64,000 nucleotides of DNA. It comes from Pichia kudriavzevii. Its lineage: Eukaryota; Ascomycota; Pichiomycetes; Pichiales; Pichiaceae. The position numbers and the translations under genes were made by a program. Below are positions 9,613 through 18,507 of this stretch, piece by piece (within the stretch, counting starts at the first letter, position 1; every line of letters starts with the position of its first letter). The stretch is from NCBI RefSeq assembly GCF_003054445.1, contig NC_042507.1, forward strand, positions 806,001 to 870,000, given 5' to 3'. The notes below the pieces were generated by a model. That model searched no databases and had not been told where the DNA came from. It saw nothing but the letters and a program-made list of their open reading frames with translations.

Positions 9613-12600
9613 ATGGAACAAACAAAAAGTGACATTGTTAGGAAAAGTAGCGGTGATGAAAACAATGGGAACAAACCAAGTGGGACCGGAACACCATCAC
9701 GACTTGCCCATGAACCCCCATCTGTTAGGCAAATTGAAACACTGTATCCAATTGATGCCAAACTATTACAATACCATTTCATTCTGGACAAGGTCGATGT
9801 TTTCTTAGGCAAGGTTCAAAAACTTAAGCTTGAAATTAAGCAAGATACGAATTTTGTTATTGATCCACAAACCATATTACTACTATCAGGAACAATTTTC
9901 AATATCAATGACAACTTCTACCGTCGTTCGGAAATCCTACAAATGTGTCAAAAGTTTAATCCCTCCCAGAAAATCAATCTGTCACCTATAATATCACCAA
10001 TATCTTTCGATTCATTAGAAAATATTGGAAAAAATTCACCAGTCGGGCCGTTCGGGATAAGTCTAGACAAATGTGTTCCTTTGCCTTCGAGAAAGAAGAT
10101 GAATGATACCTTATTTTTATTAGAGAATTTACTAAATTCCGTTTACGATATTACTTTGCAAAGGTTTGAGAGTTTATTGATAAACTTTAATAATCAACAT
10201 GGCCTGAAGGAGACCAAAAGTTCAATAAAGGAAAAACTGGTATTTTTGGATTTTGACGAAATAAAATCAATAGATAAATTCAATTTTCAAGACGTGCCAA
10301 AAATTGATTTGAAAAAACAAGAATATATCCGTAAATATTACCTAACTTCGCAGTTTCAGTTCCTAGAAGTTTTAATTGGCGATTACATACATATTGTTGA
10401 CAATATTAAACAATCCATCCACAATTCAATCATTTCTTTAACTAAACAGAAAACTCAAAATAATAGAACCAACCCTCTATTTGCTATGTATACTAACCTA
10501 TTAAGATTGGCGGATCTTTATGTCGAAATCAGAAAAATTGGTAAAACAATTTATTTCCAGAATATCAATTATTTCCAGCCGTATACAAAGCAAAGAACCG
10601 CACTAAAGGCCACGTTATCACAAATGAACATTTTGTTTACTCAGTCAAAACAAAATGGCATGCTATTAAGTTTAATATCAAAGTATGCTAGGCGTACCGA
10701 AATCAAAAATTTGAGAATGGATTTTAATATATTTGTCTCTGAGTTCAGAAAAGTTTCGCTTGAAATGGTTACCCTGCTTGACAAAATGATTGGCGTATTG
10801 AAGGGCATACATGGCGAATTTACATTAATAGTCGGTGAGGGGAAAGATAATGATTTCAGTACAGAATATATCAGAAGCAAGCTCAGAGAGCGTGCAAATT
10901 CGGAAAGAGTAAAACGTTTAAGTATGATTCATATGCAGCAAGAAGAAATGAAGGTCAAACTGGAGCATCAAATTGCAGGTGCTTCGGTAGCAAATAATAT
11001 GAGCCATATAAATAAAAGACTAAATTTAGTCCAAGCAGGAAAACAGGAGGTGACACCCCAGCCAACAATTGTAAGAAGAGTTGAGCACAGAAACATAACA
11101 CCAAACACTCAACTTGCCAGACGTGCTTCAATAAATGGTGTTATTCCAGCTCAATCTTCTTCTCGATTATCTTCATTGAAAGGATCTTCTCACTCTCCAT
11201 TTTATAGACCTAATGCTAGTGGAAGTGCAAGCCCATCTGTTAACAGTTCAAGGTCCAATTCATTAACAAGAACAGATGGCATGAGACAAATCGCAAGGAA
11301 AGTGAGCCTTGATAGTCTTACAATAGGATCAATATCCGAAGATGGCGCATTTGTTGAACCACCTAAGATCAGCGAAGATGGGGTTGTCAGTTCACAATCT
11401 ACTAGCAGTCAAAGTAGCACACCTACATCATCTAAAATATCCTCAGACACAACAAAAACACCAACAACGCAAAAAGTGACAAGGAGCAGCTCAAGATCTA
11501 ATTCCCTTACATCTTCGCCTAGCTCAAGGGCACAACTATTACAAAGAAGGGGAAGTGTTAATCTATCCACTCCTCCTGGTATTGCTTCACCAGCATCCAG
11601 GTCGGAATATTTGAGAAGGAGAGCCAGTGTGAATCTTTCATCGCCGTCTAATTCAACAAACAGCTTAACGCGTACTAATGATCAAAGGGAGGTAGTCCAG
11701 CGAAAACCAAATGTTAACACTTCTTCTCCATCAACATCAAATTCTAATAAATTAGTGTCACAACCATCAACATCGTCCCCAGGTAATCTTGAAAGGAGAA
11801 GATCCGTCATTGGAGTACCCAATGAAGTTTCCTCTTATAGCAAATCTGCAGCAATACAGGCTAATAAGAACTCTACACCAGTACATCTGACTGCACAACA
11901 GAGATTGCAACAGCATATCATGAAAGCATCGCGTAATGGTACCATGTATGCCCAGCAATTGCAATCCCCTAGAAAGACTCCAAATTCTAGTACTAGTCCA
12001 CCTTCTGGGGAGGAGACCCCAACCTTAATTGTTAGTCCCCCATCGCCAGCTGCCAAACCGCCAATTGATGATTTGCCGACAAGCCCTTTGAATTCCTTGA
12101 AGACTGGATCTATGGAAGCACAAAAGACAATTAAAATGCAATTGCTGAATAGAAGTAGATCAGGTTCAGATGCTAATCTCTCAAATTATTCACTCCAGGA
12201 TAAATTGTCACCATCCAAACCCAAAGGGCTTACTTCATCGTCACCTTCTCCTACGAAAATTAGAAGCCGAAGCAACTCAGCTTCAGTTGCAAGAAAATTG
12301 GCGCTTACGTCAGATAAGGCTAGTAACTCAGGTAGCGCCAGTGTGAGTAGAAATAGAAGCAGGGCAAACAGTGCAAGCTCCAGGCAAACGCTATCAAGAA
12401 ATAATTCTGTTTTGGGTGGGAATACTATGGTGTACAAACCAGAAGATACTCATTTAGATGAAAGTGAGGAGAAACGAGTTAGATTTACAGGAGTACAGGA
12501 GTATACAGAGGATGAAGACGCACCTACACCACAAAGAATGCAAAAACAAATTAGGCAAAAGTGGGCAGCTTACAAACCGTTGTTTCGTAAACTTAATTCA

Positions 12601-12801
12601 CAAGAAGGTCTTGCTTTAAAACTGCATAAAGGTGATGTAGATGACGTTGTTCAACTACCCAGCGTTTTGATGAGCCAATTCAACGGAGAAGCCCCTCCCA
12701 AAGTGAAAACAACACTGAGAGAGTCAACACAGATCAGTGCAGCCCAATCTGCAGCATCGAAACTATCAACCAAGTTCAGCCTGTTTCGTAAAAGGAAATG
12801 A
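9613..12801 (+). CDS. Large Ser/Asn-rich protein with RVxF motif, possibly Gip3/Her1-like
   Basis: A 1062-residue protein. Residues 35-450 look folded and helical (LYPIDAKLLQYHFILDKVDV, then long Leu/Ile/Lys-rich segments). Residues about 450-940 are a disordered Ser/Thr/Pro/Asn/Arg region with many RRxS-type sites, for example RRGSVNLS and RRASVNLS, which would suit basophilic kinases. A conserved-looking C-terminal block begins with KRVRFTG (residues 954-960), a match to the RVxF docking motif of PP1 (Glc7), then an acidic stretch and QKWAAYKPLFRKLNSQEGLA. The S. cerevisiae pair Gip3 (a Glc7 partner) and Her1 are proteins of this size, and I suspect this is their single-copy relative, but that is from memory and unverified. 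No catalytic domain is seen. Confidence 0.5.
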   Translation: MEQTKSDIVRKSSGDENNGNKPSGTGTPSRLAHEPPSVRQIETLYPIDAKLLQYHFILDKVDVFLGKVQKLKLEIKQDTNFVIDPQTILLLSGTIFNINDNFYRRSEILQMCQKFNPSQKINLSPIISPISFDSLENIGKNSPVGPFGISLDKCVPLPSRKKMNDTLFLLENLLNSVYDITLQRFESLLINFNNQHGLKETKSSIKEKLVFLDFDEIKSIDKFNFQDVPKIDLKKQEYIRKYYLTSQFQFLEVLIGDYIHIVDNIKQSIHNSIISLTKQKTQNNRTNPLFAMYTNLLRLADLYVEIRKIGKTIYFQNINYFQPYTKQRTALKATLSQMNILFTQSKQNGMLLSLISKYARRTEIKNLRMDFNIFVSEFRKVSLEMVTLLDKMIGVLKGIHGEFTLIVGEGKDNDFSTEYIRSKLRERANSERVKRLSMIHMQQEEMKVKLEHQIAGASVANNMSHINKRLNLVQAGKQEVTPQPTIVRRVEHRNITPNTQLARRASINGVIPAQSSSRLSSLKGSSHSPFYRPNASGSASPSVNSSRSNSLTRTDGMRQIARKVSLDSLTIGSISEDGAFVEPPKISEDGVVSSQSTSSQSSTPTSSKISSDTTKTPTTQKVTRSSSRSNSLTSSPSSRAQLLQRRGSVNLSTPPGIASPASRSEYLRRRASVNLSSPSNSTNSLTRTNDQREVVQRKPNVNTSSPSTSNSNKLVSQPSTSSPGNLERRRSVIGVPNEVSSYSKSAAIQANKNSTPVHLTAQQRLQQHIMKASRNGTMYAQQLQSPRKTPNSSTSPPSGEETPTLIVSPPSPAAKPPIDDLPTSPLNSLKTGSMEAQKTIKMQLLNRSRSGSDANLSNYSLQDKLSPSKPKGLTSSSPSPTKIRSRSNSASVARKLALTSDKASNSGSASVSRNRSRANSASSRQTLSRNNSVLGGNTMVYKPEDTHLDESEEKRVRFTGVQEYTEDEDAPTPQRMQKQIRQKWAAYKPLFRKLNSQEGLALKLHKGDVDDVVQLPSVLMSQFNGEAPPKVKTTLRESTQISAAQSAASKLSTKFSLFRKRK

Positions 12802-13016
12802 ATCTTGTTTATGCCAATCTTGCCCAATTTCTCATTTTAAGGTATTTTTTAGATGTTGAAAAAAAAATGATTTTTTTTTTCTTTCGTTGTCTCGAGATGT
12901 TAAAATTTTTTTTGTTAACTTGGACAATCAAAACTGTTAAATAGATAAGTTTGAGTATCCTCTCTGTGAAGCAAGCAAAGACAAATTCCAACAGCCATTG
13001 AACACAGATACCCAGC

Positions 13017-14165
13017 ATGTCTGAAATTTCCCACAAGAGGCGCTTTTCTGATACCGTACAAAATGAAACTTCTAGTTCCAAAAAACAAAATACAGGTATA
13101 GTTTCCACAGTAAGTATTGCAGATGAAGAAACTGGATTGGCGAAATGCTTCCATAGAATCAGAGCTAAAATGTACTTATCGCTTGCCCCATGTCATTTAG
13201 AACACCCGATTCTAGGGTTACGCCAGCAACATCTAGACCCACTTATAATGACATACAATTCCACAGTTGGCGGTATTATAATTTCGTACAACAACATAAA
13301 ACTTTCACAGGATAACTATAATAACAATGAGAAAAATGATACATTCAAATATGTTGCACAAGTTTCATATGAGAATCCATTTTCGTTCTTATGGGTTTAC
13401 GTCGATTTTGTCGTTTGGAAACCTCAGGTTGGAGACAATCTTGAGGGATACAGCATTATGCAATCCCAATCACATATAGGTTTGTTAATCCATGACGTTT
13501 TCAATGCAAGTATAAAGAAATTTTATATTCCACAGGACTGGTATTTTGTTGCCAATCAAGCAGATGAGCCTAATGCAGACGATAATGCGGCCGATAATGA
13601 TGAACCAAAGTCGAGTTTCAAGAAATTGGGCCATTGGTGTGATGCGGATGGTACACCTGTTGGTGGAAAAATTAAATTCACTGTACGTGCAATCCATGTT
13701 AGCGGTAAGGGACTAGCTGTTGAAGGCACCTTGTTAACACCAGAGATGGAGAAGGATAGTTTACCTGTTGTTATGGAGGAACAGATCAAAAGCAATATTA
13801 AGAAACATGTTAAGTTTGATGGAGAAGAGGTTGATGACACTGTGACCACCGATAGTAAAGCTACAGATGTTGTGGTTAATGATGAAATAGAGGAAAAAGA
13901 AATGAAGGATGCAGTATCATCAATCGAACCTCTTCAACCAGAAGATGAGATTGCCCCTGTATATAACGATGATAACAGTGATAGCGGCTCTAATTCTAGC
14001 AGTAGTGATGAAAGCGATAGCGACTCTGGCAAGGATGCCGGGAAAAATAATGCCAATTCAAGCAGTAGCGACAGCGATGGTGAGAGTGGTAGCGACGATG
14101 ATAGCAGTAGTGGCAGTGATGATAAGGCCAACGACAGTTCCGAAGAAGGAGACAGTTCTGATTAG
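13017..14165 (+). CDS. RPA43: RNA polymerase I subunit A43
   Basis: Subunit of the A14-A43 stalk of RNA polymerase I, which contacts initiation factor Rrn3 in the nucleolus; 382 residues against 326 in S. cerevisiae. Recognisable blocks: the core after residue 45 (YLSLAPCHLEHPILGLRQQH, then NSTVGGIIISY), the OB-fold part (VWKPQVGDNLEGY, QSQSHIGLLIHDVFNASIKK) and LGHWCDADGTPVGGKIKFTV. All align by eye with yeast Rpa43. The last 110 residues are strongly acidic with Ser/Asp runs, longer than in S. cerevisiae, which explains the extra length. A small basic patch near the N-terminus (KKRRF-like) could be a nuclear signal. Confidence 0.96.
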   Translation: MSEISHKRRFSDTVQNETSSSKKQNTGIVSTVSIADEETGLAKCFHRIRAKMYLSLAPCHLEHPILGLRQQHLDPLIMTYNSTVGGIIISYNNIKLSQDNYNNNEKNDTFKYVAQVSYENPFSFLWVYVDFVVWKPQVGDNLEGYSIMQSQSHIGLLIHDVFNASIKKFYIPQDWYFVANQADEPNADDNAADNDEPKSSFKKLGHWCDADGTPVGGKIKFTVRAIHVSGKGLAVEGTLLTPEMEKDSLPVVMEEQIKSNIKKHVKFDGEEVDDTVTTDSKATDVVVNDEIEEKEMKDAVSSIEPLQPEDEIAPVYNDDNSDSGSNSSSSDESDSDSGKDAGKNNANSSSSDSDGESGSDDDSSSGSDDKANDSSEEGDSSD

Positions 14166-14434
14166 ACGTCTACAGCATTGTGTATTAGTTAGTAAACAAA
14201 AAGATTATATTTATAGATGAAGTATTAAATTTTGTTAGTCATCTACTCTTGATACTGTTGAGTGGTATGGACCAAAATACAGTAATTGCAACTGCCTGAT
14301 ATGTTTAAATAAGAAAAGATCAAAACTTTGCTTTTCCGCGTTTAAAGATCCACCAAGTGCTTCTCTTTTGTATATAGTTTGCGAAGGTGAACTCTTTCTA
14401 AGAAAACAGATTACCTGCGGCAAATAGATATACA

Positions 14435-15352
14435 ATGAGCAACGATGCAGCCATTGAACTGAAATCAATGCGTCTTTTAACCGAACATTTTGGATATCCA
14501 CCAATTGAGGTCATTGATGATATAATAAACGCGATCAACGACATCATGTATCGGTGTACTGAACAGCTTGAACAGATATTACTCACACAAAAAGAACAGT
14601 TGGATGAAGAAAAACGTGTTAGAACAAGAGAAATACGGAAAAAAAGAGAAGAGGAAGACATCATTATTGATGAGGGACGGCTAGATGATGGTTCGGCGAC
14701 TGAAGCATTCACGATCAAGGATATACAAATGGGTACTGCCACTTTGGAATCATACTTTGAGCACCATATCAATAGGAACTTTGATAAATTTGAACTATAC
14801 GCATTCCGGAATGTGTTTAATCTTCCATATGACTTGGTGAAGGGGGGGTATATTCGAATGAAGCACCATGAAAGTATTAAGTTGGACGACGTTGAAGACA
14901 TAAATGAAACAGACAATCAATTGACTCAAGAAATTTTTGAAAAGATTCAGGACATTCGTTTTGAGATGAAGCTTAACAAAGTTCTAAATGAATCTCTTGA
15001 AAAGTGTACTAAGCTATCCAAAGTTGCAAAAGTGATCAAGCTAAAGCTTGAACCTTTCCTCTCTGAAAGAAATAAACAAGTCATGGCTAAACTATCGCCA
15101 TTAAACGATACATTGCTGTATTTGATCAAGCAAGCACGGACTGTAATGGCGAAGATAGATGAGATAAAAGATTCGATAACTGACGAACGTATAATGTGCA
15201 AGTTGCGTGAAAAAAGTGAAGAAGATGAGCAACTAAATCATCGAATAGATATGATGATTGATAATATGAATAGATACAGTAGAACAGTGGACTCAAAGGC
15301 ACAGCATTCAACAGGAAAAGTGGAGCAACAACTAGCTAATTTTTTCACCTGA
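14435..15352 (+). CDS. MTW1: Kinetochore MIND complex subunit Mtw1/Mis12
   Basis: Mis12-family component of the Mtw1 (MIND) complex that links the inner kinetochore to Ndc80. The protein has 305 residues against 289 in S. cerevisiae. The N-terminus contains LLTEHFGYPPIEVIDDIIN, nearly the same as yeast LTEHLGYPPISLVDDIIN, followed by NRNFDKFELYAFRNVFNLP (yeast NKNFDKLELYVLRNVLRIP-like). The rest is predicted helical and charged, consistent with coiled coils in the rod-shaped complex. A charged EEKRVRTREIRKKREEED insertion near residue 60 adds length relative to yeast. The start ATG at 14435 gives a short conserved lead into the Mis12 head. Confidence 0.95.
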   Translation: MSNDAAIELKSMRLLTEHFGYPPIEVIDDIINAINDIMYRCTEQLEQILLTQKEQLDEEKRVRTREIRKKREEEDIIIDEGRLDDGSATEAFTIKDIQMGTATLESYFEHHINRNFDKFELYAFRNVFNLPYDLVKGGYIRMKHHESIKLDDVEDINETDNQLTQEIFEKIQDIRFEMKLNKVLNESLEKCTKLSKVAKVIKLKLEPFLSERNKQVMAKLSPLNDTLLYLIKQARTVMAKIDEIKDSITDERIMCKLREKSEEDEQLNHRIDMMIDNMNRYSRTVDSKAQHSTGKVEQQLANFFT

Positions 15353-15533
15353 TGTACAAAGAGTAAGCGACGTAAATTCATTGTAATATTAGAAATAACA
15401 TGTATTTGTATTGTGTAAAATATAAATGTATACATAGAGATATAAATATATTTCATTAGTTATGTACAAAACTTAGAAATGATGAAACACTATCAACATG
15501 GACATATATTAGATATGAACATTCATAGCTGGC

Positions 15534-15704
15534 TCAAGCTAAAGACTTTCTAGCAAAATGAATAGCAGTTGGAATTGCCCACAAACCAATTGCAAGTAAA
15601 CCAGCTAACTTTAAGGTTAAGTTGGTTTGCTCTTCTTGTGCCTTCTTCATTTGTTCTTGATAAAGCATAGCATTCTTAATATCTTCTTCACTGTATCCGT
15701 TCAT
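15534..15704 (-). CDS. TOM5: TOM complex small subunit Tom5-like (56 aa)
   Basis: A 56-residue frame from the ATG at 15704 to TGA at 15534-15536, too short for a usual ORF scan. The peptide begins MNGYSEEDIKNAM, continues QEQMKKAQEEQTNLTLKLAG and ends in one membrane segment (LLAIGLWAIPTAIHF) plus ARKSLA. This is the Tom5 layout: an acidic cytosolic head, then a tail anchor. S. cerevisiae Tom5 (50 residues) has HQEQTEKTLKQAA followed by AFLWVSPMIWHLVKK, which aligns block by block. Tom5 assists preprotein transfer at the outer mitochondrial membrane. It lies convergent to MTW1 with 181 bases between the stop codons. Identification is by pattern only; a tail-anchored protein of another kind is possible. 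Confidence 0.78.
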   Translation of the reverse strand: MNGYSEEDIKNAMLYQEQMKKAQEEQTNLTLKLAGLLAIGLWAIPTAIHFARKSLA

Positions 15705-15932
15705 TATTTGAATTGTTGTTGATTACAGATAGTAGGGGAATATTGAGATATTATGAAAAAAGTGGTCACAAATAACTTTTGATGGTTTCATGATGTCGGC
15801 GAAAACTACTAACGAGGGCGGATTTGAAAAAAAAAATGGAAATTAGGAGTTGCATTCGAAACAGCACAATCTGGATTAGCCATAGGGGACTTGCTTAAGT
15901 TCTCTCCTACGAATCATTGGTCTAGTGGCGAC

Positions 15933-17210
15933 ATGTCGGAACATAGTAAAGAAACAGAACTCTCGAGGGAAATTCCTGTTGAGAAGCAGGAGACTTCTTC
16001 GAATGTTATTGATAACGTAACATCACAATCTGAAGAGAATAAAGATGAAATCGAAGCTCAAGAAGTCGAGAGGGAAACCGAGGAGGAACAACAGGAACGT
16101 AGTGGTGCATCCAACGAAAATATAACACCATCGGCACCTGCAATCGCAGATTTAGAAGAAGATATTCAGAAGTTGAATAAGTTCAAAAAGTTACAAGAAA
16201 CTAAACAAACGAATGAACCAACAACTGCTACAAGAACGAAAGAATCAATCAAAGATGTAAGAGACGATGATACCAAAGACAGGTTTGAAGAAGGGGATGA
16301 TGTGCTTGAAGAAGATATTGAAGATGAACAAACACGTAAAAGACGAGAGTTCGAAGAAAAATTCAATGCGTTAATTAAAAAACCAACAAAGAGAAGAAAA
16401 AACAATGATGTTGATCTAGAGGCCATGCAAGATGAAGCAATTTCTCAGCTAAAAAATATGATGAAAGAGGCAGCATACATGGATGTCGATTGCGTTAATA
16501 ATAAAAAACCCGCTACCAATAAATTGAAATTATTACCTCAAGTTAAGGAAACATTAATCCGGTCTAACCTCTATGATTCAATTCTAGACAACAATATGTT
16601 GGAGGCTGTTAGGATTTGGCTAGAGCCATTGCCAGATGGGTCGTTGCCATCCTTTGAAATCCAAAAGGCGTTGCTTAATGAATTAACTAAGTTACCAATT
16701 AAAACCATTCATTTAAGAGAATCCGGATTAGGGAAAGTGATGATCTTTTACCAAAAATCCAAGAAAGTTGATTCTGGATTGAAGAGAATAGCAGAAAAGT
16801 TGATTGGAGATTGGACAAGACCAGTCATGGGTAGATCAGATAATTATAGAGCTCGTGATATTCCAACAGCCAATTTTGATATCATACAGTTTCAACAAAG
16901 GACAAAGCTACAACAAAAAGCTGATGATAGTAAGAATACAAGGAAATCATTATATCAAGAAAGTGCAGATAGAAGAAAAAGGGCAGCTGCTCCTGAAGCT
17001 AGAACAACGGTGTATACAATTGCACCTCAATCTAACTTAACTGCTATTCAAGCAAGTAACCACAGCGTTTTAAATATGGGAGCTGCTTCATCCCTTCACA
17101 GAGATGAAAGGTTCAAGGGACTAAATAGGAAACTGACCAAACTGTCGCAGAAAAAGAAAGGCACAAAGAAGGATGGTGTTTCTATCGAAGGTAGAGGATT
17201 AAACTATTGA
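15933..17210 (+). CDS. SPN1: Transcription elongation factor Spn1/Iws1
   Basis: Partner of Spt6 on elongating RNA polymerase II. The protein is 425 residues from the ATG at 15933; the maximal frame starts at a TTG 42 bases upstream. The first 190 residues are acidic and disordered, as in yeast Spn1. The conserved core, a TFIIS N-terminal-type helical bundle, spans about residues 205-320: LKLLPQVKETLIRSNLYDSI, then NMLEAVRIWLEPLPDGSLPS, LPIKTIHLRESGLGKVMIFY and LIGDWTRPVMGRSDNYRARD. The C-terminus is basic (RKLTKLSQKKKGTKKDG). Together with RPS23, the YGR117C-like gene and NAT3, this matches YPR131C-YPR133C and the duplicated YGR117C-YGR118W region of S. cerevisiae. Confidence 0.95.
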   Translation: MSEHSKETELSREIPVEKQETSSNVIDNVTSQSEENKDEIEAQEVERETEEEQQERSGASNENITPSAPAIADLEEDIQKLNKFKKLQETKQTNEPTTATRTKESIKDVRDDDTKDRFEEGDDVLEEDIEDEQTRKRREFEEKFNALIKKPTKRRKNNDVDLEAMQDEAISQLKNMMKEAAYMDVDCVNNKKPATNKLKLLPQVKETLIRSNLYDSILDNNMLEAVRIWLEPLPDGSLPSFEIQKALLNELTKLPIKTIHLRESGLGKVMIFYQKSKKVDSGLKRIAEKLIGDWTRPVMGRSDNYRARDIPTANFDIIQFQQRTKLQQKADDSKNTRKSLYQESADRRKRAAAPEARTTVYTIAPQSNLTAIQASNHSVLNMGAASSLHRDERFKGLNRKLTKLSQKKKGTKKDGVSIEGRGLNY

Positions 17211-17572
17211 ATCGTCGGTACAATTAGGCTTACTTGAGTTATAGTAAAAATTCGTACCAGATCTAGGGAGAAGCTCTCCATTTGTTTGTTTATATAATTC
17301 GGTTTAGCTTGTAAGGTTGTAAAATACATTGATCAATCACCATATCATTTAATGCTATTAAAAAAGCCTTAATGTGGGATGATACAAACATTAAAAACCT
17401 TTCTTTTCTAAACCCTTCCCAGACTAAATTAATTACCGTTCTCTTTTCGTGTAACTTCAGGATATTGATAAATTTTTGACAGGCAACTAAATTTAGAAGA
17501 TTGACTTATATTATAGTTTTTATAACTTGTATGTAAAAAGTAAAGATGTGTTGTATACAGAGAGAAGCACAA
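17211..17572. other. Convergent 3' intergenic region SPN1/RPS23
   Basis: About 362 bases between two converging stop codons, AT-rich with T runs and TATATA-like stretches that suit yeast 3'-end formation on both strands. I see no gene. Confidence 0.5.
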
Positions 17573-18010
17573 TTATGATCTTGGCTTTTCCTTCTTTTCC
17601 TTCCATAAAGCTAATAAGGAGACACCGGAGACCTTGACGACCTTGAATCTAACACCTGGAATATCACCCTTAGCCTTACCTCTTCTACCGAAACCAGCTA
17701 ATAAGACTTCATCGTTTTCGTCAACGTAGTTTAAACAACCATCGTTTGGAACGAAAGCAGTAACTCTCTTACCGTTTTTGATCAATTGAACTCTAACACA
17801 CTTTCTAATAGCAGAGTTTGGTTGCTTAGATTCAATACCAATTTTTTCTAAGACGATACCCTTAGCGTGAGAAGAACCACCGAATGGGGAGAACTTGAAA
17901 GCTGTACCTAATAATCTTGCCTTATAGGATTGATCAGCCCATTTGTTGTCTCTTCTGTGAACTCTCAACTTTCTTGCAGAGTTTAATCCTCTTGGCTTAC
18001 CCTTACCCAT
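17573..18010 (-). CDS. RPS23: Small ribosomal subunit protein uS12 (Rps23), intronless
   Basis: Decoding-centre protein of the 40S subunit, 145 residues, the full eukaryotic length. [40 protein letters not shown] and the C-terminal [11 protein letters not shown] identify it. The KQPNSAIRK loop includes the proline hydroxylated in yeast Rps23. Codon use is strongly biased (AAG, GGT, AGA), as in highly expressed genes. Unlike both S. cerevisiae copies, the coding region has no intron. It is divergent from the YGR117C-like gene, as RPS23A is from YGR117C in S. cerevisiae. Its promoter contains a Cbf1-type CACGTGAT element. Confidence 0.98.
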   Translation of the reverse strand: MGKGKPRGLNSARKLRVHRRDNKWADQSYKARLLGTAFKFSPFGGSSHAKGIVLEKIGIESKQPNSAIRKCVRVQLIKNGKRVTAFVPNDGCLNYVDENDEVLLAGFGRRGKAKGDIPGVRFKVVKVSGVSLLALWKEKKEKPRS

Positions 18011-18507
18011 GTTGAAATTTGGTGTATGTGTTGTCTACGAAAGAATAGAACAGAAAAACCAAAATTCTATCAAGTTGAAAAGTAAATGTATTAGATGAAG
18101 TATACCCTTCCAGAGAACATACTCCAAATTGAAATTTACTATACCGGGAGAGGAATGAGGGAAAGTGGGAGGAGCTAGGGGGTTCTCCGTGGCATACGAG
18201 ATTCGGGGAGGAAGGGAGGGGAGTACACAAAAAATTCGTGGGCAAAAGGGGGAAAAAAATAAAAAACTCAACATTTTTTTGGCCTAACTCTAGTGTGTGG
18301 TGCGCGGGTCCCTCATAATGATACTTCTGCTGAGCCTCCGTGTTGAAGACCTCTACCTTTACACGTGATGCAAACAAACCCTTATGAATTTTACTTTTGC
18401 TTTAAATATAAGGCAAAATCAATTGCTTATCAAGAGGGCTAACAAAGGATTGACATTATTATCATGTATGACATCGTAATATATGCGACGGCGGGGTACG
18501 CAAAGAG
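18011..18507. promoter_or_regulatory. Divergent promoter RPS23/YGR117C-like
   Basis: About 497 bases. Purine-rich GGGAGGAG-type stretches lie at 18146-18222, an A/T-rich tract at 18251-18281, and the octamer CACGTGAT at 18362-18369, the sequence bound by Cbf1 in yeasts. Many non-Saccharomyces yeasts use Cbf1 with Tbf1 at ribosomal protein genes; I did not find a clear Tbf1 repeat or a Rap1 site. Confidence 0.45.
18362..18369. promoter_or_regulatory. Cbf1-type E-box CACGTGAT
   Basis: Octamer CACGTGAT, the reverse complement of ATCACGTG, about 350 bases upstream of the RPS23 start and 139 upstream of the divergent gene. The match is exact; the role is inferred from its position at a ribosomal protein gene. 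Confidence 0.45.
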
